From: Pseudomonas sp. efr-133-TYG-5
Lineage (GTDB): Bacteria > Pseudomonadota > Gammaproteobacteria > Pseudomonadales > Pseudomonadaceae
DNA: 64,000 nucleotides
Reading direction: 5' to 3'
Assembly: GCF_030209175.1 (NCBI RefSeq)
Contig: NZ_JARVSM010000001.1
Coordinates: 806,001-870,000, forward strand
Under the pieces are notes generated by a model. That model worked only from the letters and a program-made list of their open reading frames with translations. It made no database searches and was not told the DNA's origin. Position 1 is the first letter of the stretch, and each line of letters starts with the position of its first letter. The position numbers and the translations under genes are program-made. Shown in pieces: positions 42,344 through 51,919 of this stretch.

Positions 42344-44263
42344 TCAGAACAGGTAGCTGGCCTTGAGGCCGCCACTGAAACCGTGGCTGTCACCGCCGCC
42401 CATTGCGCCGACTTCCGCGCCCACGCTCAGGGCACCGAGGCTGGCCATGACATTGACCGCGCCGCTGAACTGGTCACGGTTGTCGAATGCCGCGCGTTGC
42501 TCGATGTCCAGGCCCAGCAGGTGCCCTTCGCTGTCGACCTGATGCTCGCCGAGCACATGCTCATAGCCGACGCGCGCGCCCGGCACCAGTTGCCAGGCGC
42601 CCAGCGGCACCGGAGCAAACGCGGCGTTGAGATTGGCCACGGCGCTGCGTCGGGTCTGCTGGATACTGTCGACGTCGAGCGCCAGTTCACTGCCCTTCTC
42701 CTGGAAGCCGGCCAGGTCCAGGCGACTGACGCGTACGCCGAGGCTCGGCTCAAGGATCACGCCACTGACCGGCACACGGTAACCGAGGGCCAGGCTGGCA
42801 CCGGCGAGATTGCCGTGGCTATCGCCCTTGGCCGTGCCCAGGCCACCGCCGAGTTCGCGCTTGCTGGCGTAGTCGAGGTAACCGGCGCTGGCAGCGGCCT
42901 CGAGAAACAGGCCGCGCTCCAGGCCATCGGGGGCAAACCGTGTGCCCACCGTGAAGAAGGTCAGGTCGGTATCCGCCTCGCCTCCCGCGCCGCCGACACT
43001 GCCACGGCTGTAACCGAAACCGGCGTGGGCGCTGAGCTGCTCGGAAAAACGCTGGGTCAAACCGACCATCAGGCCCTGGCTGTGTTCGTTGCTGCTGGCG
43101 GCCTGCGAAGAACCGTCCGTGCCGAGATACCCCGCCAACGCGGTGGTCCACAGACGATACTGGCCGACCTTCAGCTCGGTACCGCTGGCGTAGGGCGCGG
43201 CGGCCTGTGCGATCAGATTGTCCTGGCGCAGCAGATAACTGGCCGCATCGGCGTGTACCTGACCGCCGACCGTGGACTCGACGCCGCCGAGGCTGCCGGC
43301 ATCAATCGCCGATTGCAGATAGTAGTTGTAGGCGCTGTAGGTGCCGGACAGGTTGCTGTTCTGTAACTGCTGCAACAGCTGCGCGCCGGCCGCGGCGTTG
43401 CCGATCAACCCGGCCTGGCCCGGCAGACTGTTGTACTCGACCATTTTGCCGCGCAGTACATAAATGGTCGCCTGCGACAGGCCCAGCCCCTGTTTCAAGT
43501 AGTTGTCCATGCTGCCGTATTGCGCGGTGACCTGATCCAGACCGGCCTGCAGGTAACTGGCCTCCACCCCGAGCAGCGGCGCGTAGATCGCCGCCATGCT
43601 CGGCGGCAACGCCTTGAGGGTCGCCGCCACGCGCGCGGCGGTGTAGTCGTTGGTCGCCAGGTAGTTGCTCATGGTGGTCGCGCTGTCGACGCCGGCAATG
43701 CTCTGCAACACGGCGGCGGTCCAGCCGGTGCGGTCCTTGCCGGCGGTGCAGTGGAACAACGCCGCACCGTCGACCGCGGCCAGCTCGTTGAACAACACGC
43801 TGAACTGGCTGCGCATGCCGGCGTCGCTGACGAACGCGCGGTTGGTCTCCTGCATCATGGCGATGGCGTCGGCGGCGCTGCTGAACGAAATGTTGGTGAT
43901 GTTCGAGCCGGAGGTGGTGCTGCCGATGATGTCGATGTTCTGGTAGGTCGCGCCGCTGATCAGGGTGTCGGGCGTGGCGGCGATTTCACTCGGCGTTCGC
44001 AGGTCGTAGATGGCCTTGATGCCGAGACCGTTGAGGGTCGCCAGATCGGCTGCGGTCGGCGTCAGCGCATTGGAGCGGTAGAACACCCCGGCGCGCATGG
44101 TGCCATCGTGGGCCGTGGCGTAGGCGGTGGTGGTGCCGGCGATATCGCGGAAGTTGTCGATGCCCGCCAGGCGCGGGGTATCGAGGGCGGTGGAATCGGC
44201 AGCCTGGGCGGCGGCGATGGACAGGCTCAGGACGGACAGCGAACACAACAGACGTTGAAACAC
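42344..44263 (-). CDS. Surface tyrosine phosphatase fused to an autotransporter beta-barrel
   Basis: A 639-residue protein. The signal peptide (LLCSLSVLSLSIAAAQA) is followed by a Y_phosphatase3-type passenger (about 25-240) that starts RLAGIDNFRDIAG and has the complete P-loop HCTAGKDRTGW with catalytic Cys172. A linker helix region (about 240-370) leads to a C-terminal autotransporter barrel (about 370-639) ending ...GLKASYLF, with the terminal Phe typical of BAM substrates. Seen: an intact phosphatase loop in a type V secreted protein. Inferred: the enzyme is displayed on the cell surface or released, where it would act on host or environmental phosphates (tyrosine, serine or lipid). It stands alone. 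Confidence 0.87.
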   Translation of the reverse strand: MFQRLLCSLSVLSLSIAAAQAADSTALDTPRLAGIDNFRDIAGTTTAYATAHDGTMRAGVFYRSNALTPTAADLATLNGLGIKAIYDLRTPSEIAATPDTLISGATYQNIDIIGSTTSGSNITNISFSSAADAIAMMQETNRAFVSDAGMRSQFSVLFNELAAVDGAALFHCTAGKDRTGWTAAVLQSIAGVDSATTMSNYLATNDYTAARVAATLKALPPSMAAIYAPLLGVEASYLQAGLDQVTAQYGSMDNYLKQGLGLSQATIYVLRGKMVEYNSLPGQAGLIGNAAAGAQLLQQLQNSNLSGTYSAYNYYLQSAIDAGSLGGVESTVGGQVHADAASYLLRQDNLIAQAAAPYASGTELKVGQYRLWTTALAGYLGTDGSSQAASSNEHSQGLMVGLTQRFSEQLSAHAGFGYSRGSVGGAGGEADTDLTFFTVGTRFAPDGLERGLFLEAAASAGYLDYASKRELGGGLGTAKGDSHGNLAGASLALGYRVPVSGVILEPSLGVRVSRLDLAGFQEKGSELALDVDSIQQTRRSAVANLNAAFAPVPLGAWQLVPGARVGYEHVLGEHQVDSEGHLLGLDIEQRAAFDNRDQFSGAVNVMASLGALSVGAEVGAMGGGDSHGFSGGLKASYLF

Positions 44264-44483
44264 GGTGCAGCCTCACTAGCAACAGGTTGGGCTGGTCACT
44301 ATCGACAACGAAAACAGCGCGAATGTTACAAGTTGCGTCGCAGGGCAAATGCCTGCGTGATCGGTCCGGCGCCTGCGCGTTATGGCCGTGGAGCGGATGA
44401 CCGTCTGCCGCGTCAGCCGGAAAAAACTCGAACTCTGCGCGTCAGCGCTGCCTCCAACGTTTACACCCACGGAGGTCAGCACC

Positions 44484-44708
44484 ATGAACGACGACAGAAA
44501 ATCGCCCGTCACTTCGAACGCCCCGCCCACCGACACATCCGGCAAACCGGTGAATGTGGTGCAGCGCGATCTCGCAGATCGGGACAACGACACGCAAGGC
44601 GTCGATGAAGTCATCACGCCCTCTTCCACCCGCACCAAGGAACAGGACGCCGAGACGCTGCAGCGCAAGGTCGATGAGATTGAGCGCAAGGTCGCCGACG
44701 GCAACTGA
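44484..44708 (+). CDS. Small hydrophilic protein, probably disordered
   Basis: A 74-residue, highly charged protein beginning MNDDRKSPVTSNAPPTDTSG and ending with a helical segment (RTKEQDAETLQRKVDEIERK). No membrane segment or cysteine. GGAGG stands upstream of the ATG. Composition recalls small stress-associated proteins, but no function is assigned. The frame extends upstream to 44382 without support. Confidence 0.62.
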   Translation: MNDDRKSPVTSNAPPTDTSGKPVNVVQRDLADRDNDTQGVDEVITPSSTRTKEQDAETLQRKVDEIERKVADGN

Positions 44709-44722
44709 CCGGGCGCCGCAGG

Positions 44723-45082
44723 TTAAAACGGTCCCTGCGTGACGACGCGGCTATCGATGATGTCTTGCAGTACCTTGATCCGCTGCTGATAGGCAGCGGT
44801 CAGGCAACTGACGCTGGCCGCACATTGGCTGCGGGACTTGAGCCAGGCCTGCTGTTGCCCGATCAGCGCATCACGCCCGCCCATGGGCAGGAAGCGTCGG
44901 TCGAGTCGGTACAGCAGCGCCATGCTGACGTCGAGGTCATTCAGGGAGCGATTGGCGCAGATGGCTTTTTCGTCCGCCGCGCTGGCGCGCTCGCAATCGA
45001 AACTGGCGGCCGGCGCGGCGGCTGTCGCCAGCAGGCAGGAAAGCCCGAGGGCGGCGGCGAGACACAGGCGATTGTGGCGCAT
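44723..45082 (-). CDS. Periplasmic LprI/DUF1311-like protein
   Basis: A 119-residue protein with a signal peptide (MRHNRLCLAAALGLSCLLAT, ending PAA), then the DUF1311 pattern FDCERASAADEKAICANRSL with the family motif DLDVSMALLYRL and four cysteines likely to form two disulfides. The family includes the lysozyme-inhibitor-like LprI. The ATG at 45082 is preferred over upstream codons because it opens the signal peptide. It is convergent with the small hydrophilic protein. Confidence 0.8.
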   Translation of the reverse strand: MRHNRLCLAAALGLSCLLATAAAPAASFDCERASAADEKAICANRSLNDLDVSMALLYRLDRRFLPMGGRDALIGQQQAWLKSRSQCAASVSCLTAAYQQRIKVLQDIIDSRVVTQGPF

Positions 45083-45325
45083 GAGATGAATTCCTGAGCG
45101 GTTGTCGTCAGGTCTTGGGCAAGCTTTCCAGGTCGAAGTTGCCAACGACCATGACCGTGCAATCGCGGCAAATGCCTGTAAAATCTGAGCCGCAAACCCG
45201 TTCGGAAAATAAGTCGCTGTTTTCCATGAAATTTATTCGCTTGAGGGCTTCCCACACGGACGGAATGTTGGTAAATTTCCGCCCGTTCTTGCAGCGGACC
45301 CATTCGGATCCGTAGCAATAGCAAC

Positions 45326-45400
45326 AGGGGCGTCGCCAAGCGGTAAGGCAGCAGGTTTTGATCCTGCCATGCGTTGGTTCGAATCCAGCCGCCCCTGCCA
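45326..45400 (+). tRNA. tRNA-Gln (anticodon TTG), CCA encoded
   Basis: A cloverleaf can be drawn by hand. The acceptor stem AGGGGCG pairs with CGCCCCT (45390-45396). The anticodon stem GCAGG/CCTGC encloses loop TTTTGAT with anticodon TTG. The T-arm is GTTGGTTCGAATCCAGC, discriminator G, and CCA is encoded at 45398-45400. The TTG anticodon reads CAA/CAG glutamine codons. Confidence 0.95.
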
Positions 45401-45474
45401 TTTTCTTCCTCGTTTCATCCCTCCGAAATCTTCCTGATCCCACAGCCTGCACCACGGCATGCGCTGATCGGCTT

Positions 45475-45876
45475 TCATTTCTTCTTCGAATTACACGCAA
45501 TTGCTTCGCGCACCAACGCTTTCAGGGCCTTGGCATCGATCGTGTCGCCTTCATGAAAATCAATTGCCCGGCGGGTATTGCCCTCCAGGCTGGCGTTGAA
45601 CAATCGCGCCGGATCCGCCAGCGCCGCGCCCTTGGCAAAGGTCATTTTCACCGCTGCCTTGTAGGTCTCGCCCGTGCAGATGATGCCGTTGCGCGACCAC
45701 ACCGGCACACCGCGCCACTTCCACTCCTCGATCACCTCGGCATCCGCTTCATGGATGATCGCGCGAATCTGCGCCAGCATCGCGCCGCGCCAGTCGTCGA
45801 GCTCGCGGATTCTGGCGTCGATCAGTGCCGCGGCTGTACCGTCAGCACTGGATAATCCCGCACTGCCCTGCTTCAT
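45475..45876 (-). CDS. DUF1801 (YdhG-like) family protein
   Basis: A 133-residue protein. The family core is visible as IIHEADAEVIEEWKWRGVPV, TGETYKAAVKMTFAKGAALA and NTRRAIDFHEGDTIDAKALK. DUF1801 proteins are small cytosolic iron-chaperone-like (frataxin-type fold) or unknown-function proteins. The ATG at 45876 fits; the open frame beyond it is low-complexity. It sits just after the tRNA-Gln on the opposite strand. Confidence 0.78.
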   Translation of the reverse strand: MKQGSAGLSSADGTAAALIDARIRELDDWRGAMLAQIRAIIHEADAEVIEEWKWRGVPVWSRNGIICTGETYKAAVKMTFAKGAALADPARLFNASLEGNTRRAIDFHEGDTIDAKALKALVREAIACNSKKK

Positions 45877-45970
45877 GTTTCCCGCCTCCGCTGCCAGCGT
45901 TGCTGCTGCCCCTCCAGCGTAGCCTCGCCGGCGGCGCTCGCCAGCGCAGCCGACCAAGTAAAGCGCCGCC

Positions 45971-46004
45971 AAAAAAAAGCCCCGCTACCGAAAGGTGCGG
46001 GGCT
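45971..46004 (-). terminator. Intrinsic terminator for the minus-strand lipoprotein gene
   Basis: Stem AGCCCCGC / GCGGGGCT extended by ACC/GGT around a GAAA tetraloop, with one bulged base. On the minus strand it is followed by eight U residues. It lies 56 bp downstream of the gene at 46060-46401. Confidence 0.85.
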
Positions 46005-46059
46005 AAACATTGGTTGGTTGCGGCCAACCAAAGGAGCATCTTCAAAAAACGTTCGGGTG

Positions 46060-46401
46060 TTACAGGCATTCCTGAGCGGCGCGTTCGAAACTCGACGGTA
46101 CGAAACTGGAGGCCAGCAAATGGCGCTCGTACAAGAACACCTTGCCGCCGCCCTGGGCCTTGTAGGCTTCCAGTACGTTGTCCGCCGCGACTTTGCTCGG
46201 CACCACGATGCGGTAGCTGCGCTGGGTCTGCGAAACCGTTGGATGCAGTGCGCTGCCCTGCAGTTTCGGCACGACGCACTCGGCGTATTGCGCAGGGGTC
46301 TTGTGGGTCTGCAGGGTCAGCGTCGGGTCATTCGGCGCCGAGGCACAGCCAGTCAGCGTCAACGTGGCAATCGCCATGGCGGGGAAAAACAAAGGGCGCA
46401 T
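46060..46401 (-). CDS. Small lipoprotein of unknown function
   Basis: A 113-residue protein with a lipobox at LTLTGCASAP (Cys about residue 18). The mature part contains KTPAQYAECVVPKLQGSALH and SYRIVVPSKVAADNVLEAYK. This form is common among Pseudomonas envelope lipoproteins. It is followed by a strong terminator and is probably monocistronic. Confidence 0.75.
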   Translation of the reverse strand: MRPLFFPAMAIATLTLTGCASAPNDPTLTLQTHKTPAQYAECVVPKLQGSALHPTVSQTQRSYRIVVPSKVAADNVLEAYKAQGGGKVFLYERHLLASSFVPSSFERAAQECL

Positions 46402-46486
46402 GGGTGAAATCCTGAAAATAAAGGGTTCGTATCGTGCGGCAACGTCCACCGTCACGGGCGCTGTCGTTGCCATTCTTCGTTGCTGT

Positions 46487-47131
46487 TCAACCGGCGCTGA
46501 CCAGCGCCTTCAGCGAATCATCGAACTGGCGCAGCGCGCTCAGTTGCAGATCCCGTTGCCGTTCGATCTGCGCGGCGATTTCCGGCGCAGCCTTGTTGTG
46601 CACCCACACCGACGGCATGTGCTTTTCAATCGCGCCTTCGGCCTTGCCGATGTACTGCAGGTTGGCGTCGTAGAAGCGGGCGGCAAAACGAGCTTCGACC
46701 TGACTGTTGCGTTGGGTCAGTAACTGATTGTGGGTGTCGAGCATGACCACCACATCCGGATGGGCCTGCAGCAGCTCATCGAGGCTGGCGTAGACCGTCA
46801 CCGAGAGGAATTGCTGCTCCAGCGAATGGGTCAGCCAGTCAATTGCCAGTTCAGGATCGGAGCTGTTGACGAAGGCCGTGCGGATCCGCGCATCCAGCGC
46901 ATCCTTGGCGCCGTTGAGTGCCACATCGTGGTAGCGCTCCAGGTACTGCAGGTTGTCCAGAGTGCTCTCGCTGTACAGCACGCCCACGGTTTGCGAACGT
47001 TGCAGGCCGGCGCCGCTGGCGGCGATGGGCAGAAAATGGCACGACGCGGTGTCGGCCGCGTAGGCCGGTGCGGTCGCTGCCACCCCGCCCATCAGCAGGG
47101 CGACTACAGCCAGTCGGGTCAATGTCTTCAT
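46487..47131 (-). CDS. Secreted periplasmic protein of unknown function
   Basis: A 214-residue protein with signal peptide (LAVVALLMGGVAATAPAYA). The mature region is mixed alpha/beta: QTVGVLYSESTLDNLQYLER, LDELLQAHPDVVVMLDTHNQ, and a helical C-terminus (EIAAQIERQRDLQLSALRQF). It carries no recognised motif. It lies 85 bp upstream of the small lipoprotein on the same strand. Confidence 0.7.
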   Translation of the reverse strand: MKTLTRLAVVALLMGGVAATAPAYAADTASCHFLPIAASGAGLQRSQTVGVLYSESTLDNLQYLERYHDVALNGAKDALDARIRTAFVNSSDPELAIDWLTHSLEQQFLSVTVYASLDELLQAHPDVVVMLDTHNQLLTQRNSQVEARFAARFYDANLQYIGKAEGAIEKHMPSVWVHNKAAPEIAAQIERQRDLQLSALRQFDDSLKALVSAG

Positions 47132-47296
47132 CGCGCAATTCCTTCGGCGGCGTGTTCGATGGAGGCGATTTTCCGCCGATCGCCGCCAAAGCAGAACTTG
47201 CGTTTCTTGATGGTCACTATTACTTGAAGCGATAGTTGCCGACGGGGCAGACTGGCCGACATCAATAACAACCGATAACACCCTGAGGATGACGCC

Positions 47297-47530
47297 GTGC
47301 GAACCTTTGACCTGATCCGCGATGCCGTATTGCCCGAGTTCCGCGAGCGTGTGGCGGAATACCTGATCGATTACGAAAGCGTGCTCGGCCTAGGCACCGC
47401 CGACGCGCAGACGGTCCAGGCCGTCGCCAATCAGTTGCGCGGCTATCTGCGCGGCCTCAACACCACCCGTGTGCTGGGTATGGCGGATTGGGAAGAACTC
47501 GATCGGCGCGTGGTGGATACCTGGCTGTAG
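47297..47530 (+). CDS. Small hypothetical protein
   Basis: A 77-residue acidic helical protein beginning MRTFDLIRDAVLPEFRERVA and ending DRRVVDTWL. The start is GTG with GAGGA just upstream. No domain is recognised and no cysteine is present. It is divergent from the secreted protein at 46487-47131. Confidence 0.6.
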   Translation: MRTFDLIRDAVLPEFRERVAEYLIDYESVLGLGTADAQTVQAVANQLRGYLRGLNTTRVLGMADWEELDRRVVDTWL

Positions 47531-47667
47531 GGCGATCCCCGCTGCACAACCAGGGCCGCGCTTATTCCATAAAGCAACCAACCAGCCACTTTTTAATCTT
47601 TTATTGCTATTAACCCGGCGTTTTACAATGCGTCCCGCCTGCACTCAACTGCCAAAAGGGATGTTCC

Positions 47668-48129
47668 ATGCAAAAACGCCTGTTACTGGCCGCGCTGTTT
47701 CTTGCGGTCGCCGGCTGTGCCAGCCCTCCTGCCGTTTCCGTTCATACCCATGATCCCGCCAGTGCCACCCTGCAAGGCGACGCCACGCGTCCTGCGCAGG
47801 CGCAGTGGATCCGCACCGAGCTGTATTTCTCGGTGGGCACGCTGGAAGGCAAGGAAGGTGCCGTCAGCCCCGCGCGCTGGCGCGAATTTCTCGATCAGGA
47901 AGTGACGTCGCGGTTTCCCGACGGTTTCACGGTATTCGATGCATACGGCCAGTGGCGTGACCACGGGGCCCGGGAACCGGAGCGCCTGGCGACCAAAGTC
48001 ATCGTGATCCTGCATGAAAACAGCGCGAAGAACATCGCCAACATCGAAGCGATTCGCCTGGCGTACAAGCGCATAACCGGCGACTTGTCCGTGCTGCGCC
48101 TGTCACAACCGGCGCAAGTCTCGTTCTAG
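47668..48129 (+). CDS. DUF3574-family lipoprotein
   Basis: A 153-residue protein with lipobox LAVAGCASPP (Cys17). The DUF3574 pattern is WIRTELYFSVGTLEGKEGAV, then FLDQEVTSRFPDGFTVFDAY. The family is exported and uncharacterised. It converges on the APC permease gene, overlapping its 3' end by four bases. Confidence 0.8.
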   Translation: MQKRLLLAALFLAVAGCASPPAVSVHTHDPASATLQGDATRPAQAQWIRTELYFSVGTLEGKEGAVSPARWREFLDQEVTSRFPDGFTVFDAYGQWRDHGAREPERLATKVIVILHENSAKNIANIEAIRLAYKRITGDLSVLRLSQPAQVSF

Positions 48130-49490
48130 TCGCGGCCTTGCTGCAGAGCTTGCCGAGGTGTCGACACCCGGCGGCTCAACCCGGCCAGCAACACGGCCCC
48201 GACCAGCAACACAGCGATCCCCACGAATGCACCCCACCCCACCGCCGTCACGCTGGAAACCAGCATGTACAGGCACAGGGAAAAAAACAGCAGCGGCAAC
48301 CACGGATAAAACGGCACCCTGACCGGCCGTGGCACGTCCGGAAAACGCCGTCGCAGCACGATCAGCGCCAGGCTGCTCAGGCTCAGGAACAGCCAGTACA
48401 CCGGTGTCAGGTACTCGACCATGGTGTTGAACCCGCTCTGGGTGAAACTGCCGAACAGCACCAGCAACAGCGCCACCGCGCCCTCGGCCAGCAAGGCTTT
48501 GCGCGGCACGCCGTGGCGGGCGTCCCATTCGCCGAAGCGTTGCAACTGCGGCACATCCCGCGCCGCTGCGTAGGTCGTACGGGCACCCACCAGCAGCGTC
48601 GAATTGATCGTGGCAATGGCGGCGATACCAACCATCAGCACAATCAGGGTGACGCCGGGCGCGCCGAATGCGCGGTTCAACAACTCCACTGCCGGCGCAT
48701 TGCTCGCCGCCAGGCCAGCAAAACCCAGGCCGCGGACAAAGGCCCAGTTCAGCGCCAGATAAATCACCAGCAGCACGCTCAACGCGCCGAGCATGGCGAT
48801 GAAGATGCCACGCCGCCCGTCACGCACTTCTGCCGACAACGTAGCCGCATCGCTCCAGCCACCGAAGGCCAGAAAGACGAAAATCATCGCCGCAGAAAAA
48901 CCGGCGACGCCGCTGTCAGCGGCGGCCGGGACAAGCGCCGGCGCAGGCGCCTCAATGCCCTGCCAGGCCAGCCACACCCCGGCGCTGGCAATGCTCAGAA
49001 AGCCCAACGCCAGCAACCCGACCAGCAAGGTCTGGGTCATGAAACCAATGTGCTTGCCGGTCAGGTTGAGCAGCACCAGCGCCGCGATCACTGCGCCGGC
49101 AAACAGCCCCGAACCGAGTTGCCCCAGCGGCAGCACCGCGTCCACGTAATCGGCAAACATGAACGCCGACAACGCGATCCAGCCGGTGTGCATCACCGAA
49201 AAACGCGACCAGGCAAACAGAAAACCCATGCGCTCGCCATAGGCCGTTCGCAGGAAATGATAGTCGCCGCCCGGATGCGGAAACGCACTGGCCATCTCGG
49301 CAAAACACAGGGCCCCGGCCATCGATGCCAGTCCGCCAAGCACCCAGACCGCATAGAAATAGTCCTCACCGACATGCAGCGCCACGGTCGGCGCGGTCTT
49401 GAGAATATCGGTGGTGATCACCATGCCCAGCGTGATCAGCAACGCCTGCAGAACCGGCAGGTGGCGCCCGGGACCGTTGGTATGACTCAT
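48126..49490 (-). CDS. APC-superfamily amino acid permease
   Basis: A 454-residue, twelve-segment permease. The first segment pattern LQALLITLGMVITTDILKTA and FPHPGGDYHFLRTAYGERMG match the APC fold (helix 1 and helix 3 region). It lies just downstream of the TonB receptor on the same strand, 41 bp apart, and may be co-transcribed with it. The substrate is unknown; the nearby MetQNI operon makes a sulfur amino acid possible. Confidence 0.87.
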   Translation of the reverse strand: MSHTNGPGRHLPVLQALLITLGMVITTDILKTAPTVALHVGEDYFYAVWVLGGLASMAGALCFAEMASAFPHPGGDYHFLRTAYGERMGFLFAWSRFSVMHTGWIALSAFMFADYVDAVLPLGQLGSGLFAGAVIAALVLLNLTGKHIGFMTQTLLVGLLALGFLSIASAGVWLAWQGIEAPAPALVPAAADSGVAGFSAAMIFVFLAFGGWSDAATLSAEVRDGRRGIFIAMLGALSVLLVIYLALNWAFVRGLGFAGLAASNAPAVELLNRAFGAPGVTLIVLMVGIAAIATINSTLLVGARTTYAAARDVPQLQRFGEWDARHGVPRKALLAEGAVALLLVLFGSFTQSGFNTMVEYLTPVYWLFLSLSSLALIVLRRRFPDVPRPVRVPFYPWLPLLFFSLCLYMLVSSVTAVGWGAFVGIAVLLVGAVLLAGLSRRVSTPRQALQQGRD

Positions 49491-49531
49491 GAGGGTTCCC
49501 GCAAATGTTCCGCCGTCCGTGGCGGACCGGC

Positions 49532-51919
49532 TCAGAAGCCGTAGGTGGCGCTGGCGTAGTAGTAAGCGCCGTTGGTGCCGATCGGCGAGAGCACGTCGTA
49601 CGGCAGGTTGCCGCCGTAGTTGATCGCCGAACCGGAGCGCTCCGGGTAGTTGTCGGTAAGGTTGTTGCCACCCAGCGCCACGCTGAATTTCGGGGTGAAT
49701 TTGTAGGTCACCTCGGCATCCAGTTGCCACACCGCGCCGTAGGTCTGCTCCGGTTGCGAGTCACCGAAGTCGAACACCCGGGTGGTTTCGCCCTGGCGGG
49801 TCAAACGGCCGAGCAGCCCCCAATGTTCGCTGGCCCAGTTGGCGGAGACGATGAAGCGGTCCTTCGGCGCGGCGTCGGTCAGGGTGTTGGTTTCCTCGAC
49901 CCCGACCAGCGCATCGTTGCCGATCCCCAGTGCCGTCAGCTGCGAGGGCGTGCCTTTGGTGCTGGTGACTTTGGTGTGGTTGTAGGTGTACGCGGTGGTC
50001 AGCGCCAATTGCCCGTCGTACAACGGCTGGTGGTAGTTGAGTACCAGTTCGGCGCCGTGGGTGCTGGTGTCGGCGGCGTTGGTGAAGAAATTGACGTCAT
50101 GCACGCCGGCCACGCCGAAGTTGTCATTGATGTAGTTTTCCAGCGCATCGCTGCCGATGCGCTGCGACAGGGTGATGCGGTCCTTGACGTCGATGCGGAA
50201 CACGTCCAGCGAAGCATCGAAGCGCTCGTTCAACTGAAAGGTCAGCCCGAGGCTGAAGTTCTTCGAGGTTTCCGGATCGAGTTTCTCGGCACCGAGGGCG
50301 CGGGCAATGGGGTCGTTGACCGAGAGCACGCGGATGTCGGTCAGCGTGCCGCCATCGCCGAAGTTGCTGGTGGTGTTCTGGAAACCGCTCTGGGCCAGCG
50401 ACGGCGCCCGGAAGTTGTTCGACAGCGCCCCGCGCAGCGCCCATTGCTCGGTCAATTTGTAGCGACCGCTGAGCTTGCCGGTGAGCTTGCTGCCGGCGTC
50501 GTCGTAATGCTCCCAGCGGGTCGCCGCGTCAATGAAGAAGCGCTCGCTGAGATCGCCGGACAACTCGGCGTAGCTGGCGAAGACATTGCGATCCAGGTCC
50601 GACTCTTCGCTGGGGCGCAAGCCGTTGGCGCCATCGGCCCCGGAGCCGATGTAAGAGGCCTCGTCACCGGCGTAGGTCAGGTAGTTTTCGTAGCGATATT
50701 CGCCACCCAGCGCCAGGACGAAGGAACGCCCGCCCAGTCGCAATTCACGGCTGAAATCGAGGTTGCTGGTGGTCTGGCGCAACTCGTAGTCGCCGGTGTC
50801 GAATGTGCTCGGCGAGTCCTCGCCGAGGCTGACATTGAGGGTGCGCCGGGTCGAAGCCTCGAAGCGGTTGCGGCCATGGGTGACGCTGCTGTCGAAATCC
50901 CACTCGTCGCCAATCATGCCCTTGAAACCGGCGGTGGCGGAGACATCCTTGTTGTCGCCCAACGACTGCGGCAGGTAGCCATTGGGGTAGAACTGCGGCT
51001 GCTCGGACGGGTAGCGATAGAACTCGGCGCCGGTCGTGTGGCGCTGATTGTAGGTGCCGAAGCTGTAGGCCTTGCCGCCGGCCAGCGGCAGTTCGCTGTT
51101 GAACCACAGGTTGACGTCCCGCGCCAGGCCGTCGCCCATCACATAGTTGCGCTGCTCGGGGGTGTCGGCAAAACCGTCGAAGCCGGCGCGGTTGGTCGGG
51201 TTGCGATTCTTGTACTCGGTGCCGCCGCGAATGAAGCCGCCCTCCTCGCCGAGCCGCGTGCCGATCTTGGCGGTGGTCACATTGTTCTGGCCGTCGGTGG
51301 TGGTTCTGCCGATGGCGTCCTGATGGGTGTGAAAGGCGCCATACGAAGTGGACACTTCGCCGCCCTCGGGAGCGTCGTCGAGAATGATGTTGATCACCCC
51401 GGCAATCGCATCGGAGCCGTACTGCGCACCGGCGCCGTCGCGCAGCACTTCGATGCGCTTGATCGCACTGATCGGGATCGAGTTGAAATCCACCGGCGCC
51501 GTACCGCGACCGATTTTCGACGAGTCGTTGACCACCGCCGAGGTGTGCCGGCGCTTGCCGTTGACCAGCACCAGTACCTGATCCGGGCTCATGCCGCGCA
51601 ACTGGGCCGCGCGCACGTGGTCGGCGCCACCGGAGTTGGACTGGCGCGGCATGCTGAACGACGGCAGCAGCGTCTGCAGAGCCTGGCCGAGTTCGCCGTC
51701 GGCGACGCCGGCGGACTTCAGGTCGGCGGCGGTCAACACATCCACCGGCACCGGCGAATCCAGTACGGTGCGCGCGGTACCGCGGGTGCCAGTGACCAGC
51801 ACGGTGCCCAGGCGAGTGTCATCGTCAACGCGCGCGGACGTTTCTTCGGCTTGCGCAGGCAATTGCCAGATGGCGCCCAACACGGCGATGGCCAGTAAAG
51901 ATCGAGAACGGTGATACAT
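49532..51919 (-). CDS. TonB-dependent outer membrane receptor
   Basis: A 795-residue protein. The signal peptide (SLLAIAVLGAIWQLPAQA) is followed by a plug domain (about 50-170; SPVPVDVLTAADLKSAGV, VLVNGKRRHTSAVVNDSSKI, RIEVLRDGAGAQYGSDAIAG) and a 22-strand barrel ending ...GAYYYASATYGF. This plug type is typical of TonB receptors not limited to siderophores. Its position next to the sulfur-type importer operon suggests uptake of an organic nutrient rather than iron, but this is inference. Confidence 0.93.
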   Translation of the reverse strand: MYHRSRSLLAIAVLGAIWQLPAQAEETSARVDDDTRLGTVLVTGTRGTARTVLDSPVPVDVLTAADLKSAGVADGELGQALQTLLPSFSMPRQSNSGGADHVRAAQLRGMSPDQVLVLVNGKRRHTSAVVNDSSKIGRGTAPVDFNSIPISAIKRIEVLRDGAGAQYGSDAIAGVINIILDDAPEGGEVSTSYGAFHTHQDAIGRTTTDGQNNVTTAKIGTRLGEEGGFIRGGTEYKNRNPTNRAGFDGFADTPEQRNYVMGDGLARDVNLWFNSELPLAGGKAYSFGTYNQRHTTGAEFYRYPSEQPQFYPNGYLPQSLGDNKDVSATAGFKGMIGDEWDFDSSVTHGRNRFEASTRRTLNVSLGEDSPSTFDTGDYELRQTTSNLDFSRELRLGGRSFVLALGGEYRYENYLTYAGDEASYIGSGADGANGLRPSEESDLDRNVFASYAELSGDLSERFFIDAATRWEHYDDAGSKLTGKLSGRYKLTEQWALRGALSNNFRAPSLAQSGFQNTTSNFGDGGTLTDIRVLSVNDPIARALGAEKLDPETSKNFSLGLTFQLNERFDASLDVFRIDVKDRITLSQRIGSDALENYINDNFGVAGVHDVNFFTNAADTSTHGAELVLNYHQPLYDGQLALTTAYTYNHTKVTSTKGTPSQLTALGIGNDALVGVEETNTLTDAAPKDRFIVSANWASEHWGLLGRLTRQGETTRVFDFGDSQPEQTYGAVWQLDAEVTYKFTPKFSVALGGNNLTDNYPERSGSAINYGGNLPYDVLSPIGTNGAYYYASATYGF

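Noticed and set aside
45233..45500. Minus-strand frames over the tRNA-Gln with peptides like RLDSNQRMAGSKPAALPL
   Set aside because: These are antisense translations of the tRNA-Gln, a known annotation artefact; no ribosome site or homologous protein domain.
49505..51898. 797-codon plus-strand frame opposite the TonB receptor
   Set aside because: Shadow frame: composition is typical of antisense to GC-rich genes, while the minus strand shows complete receptor motifs.
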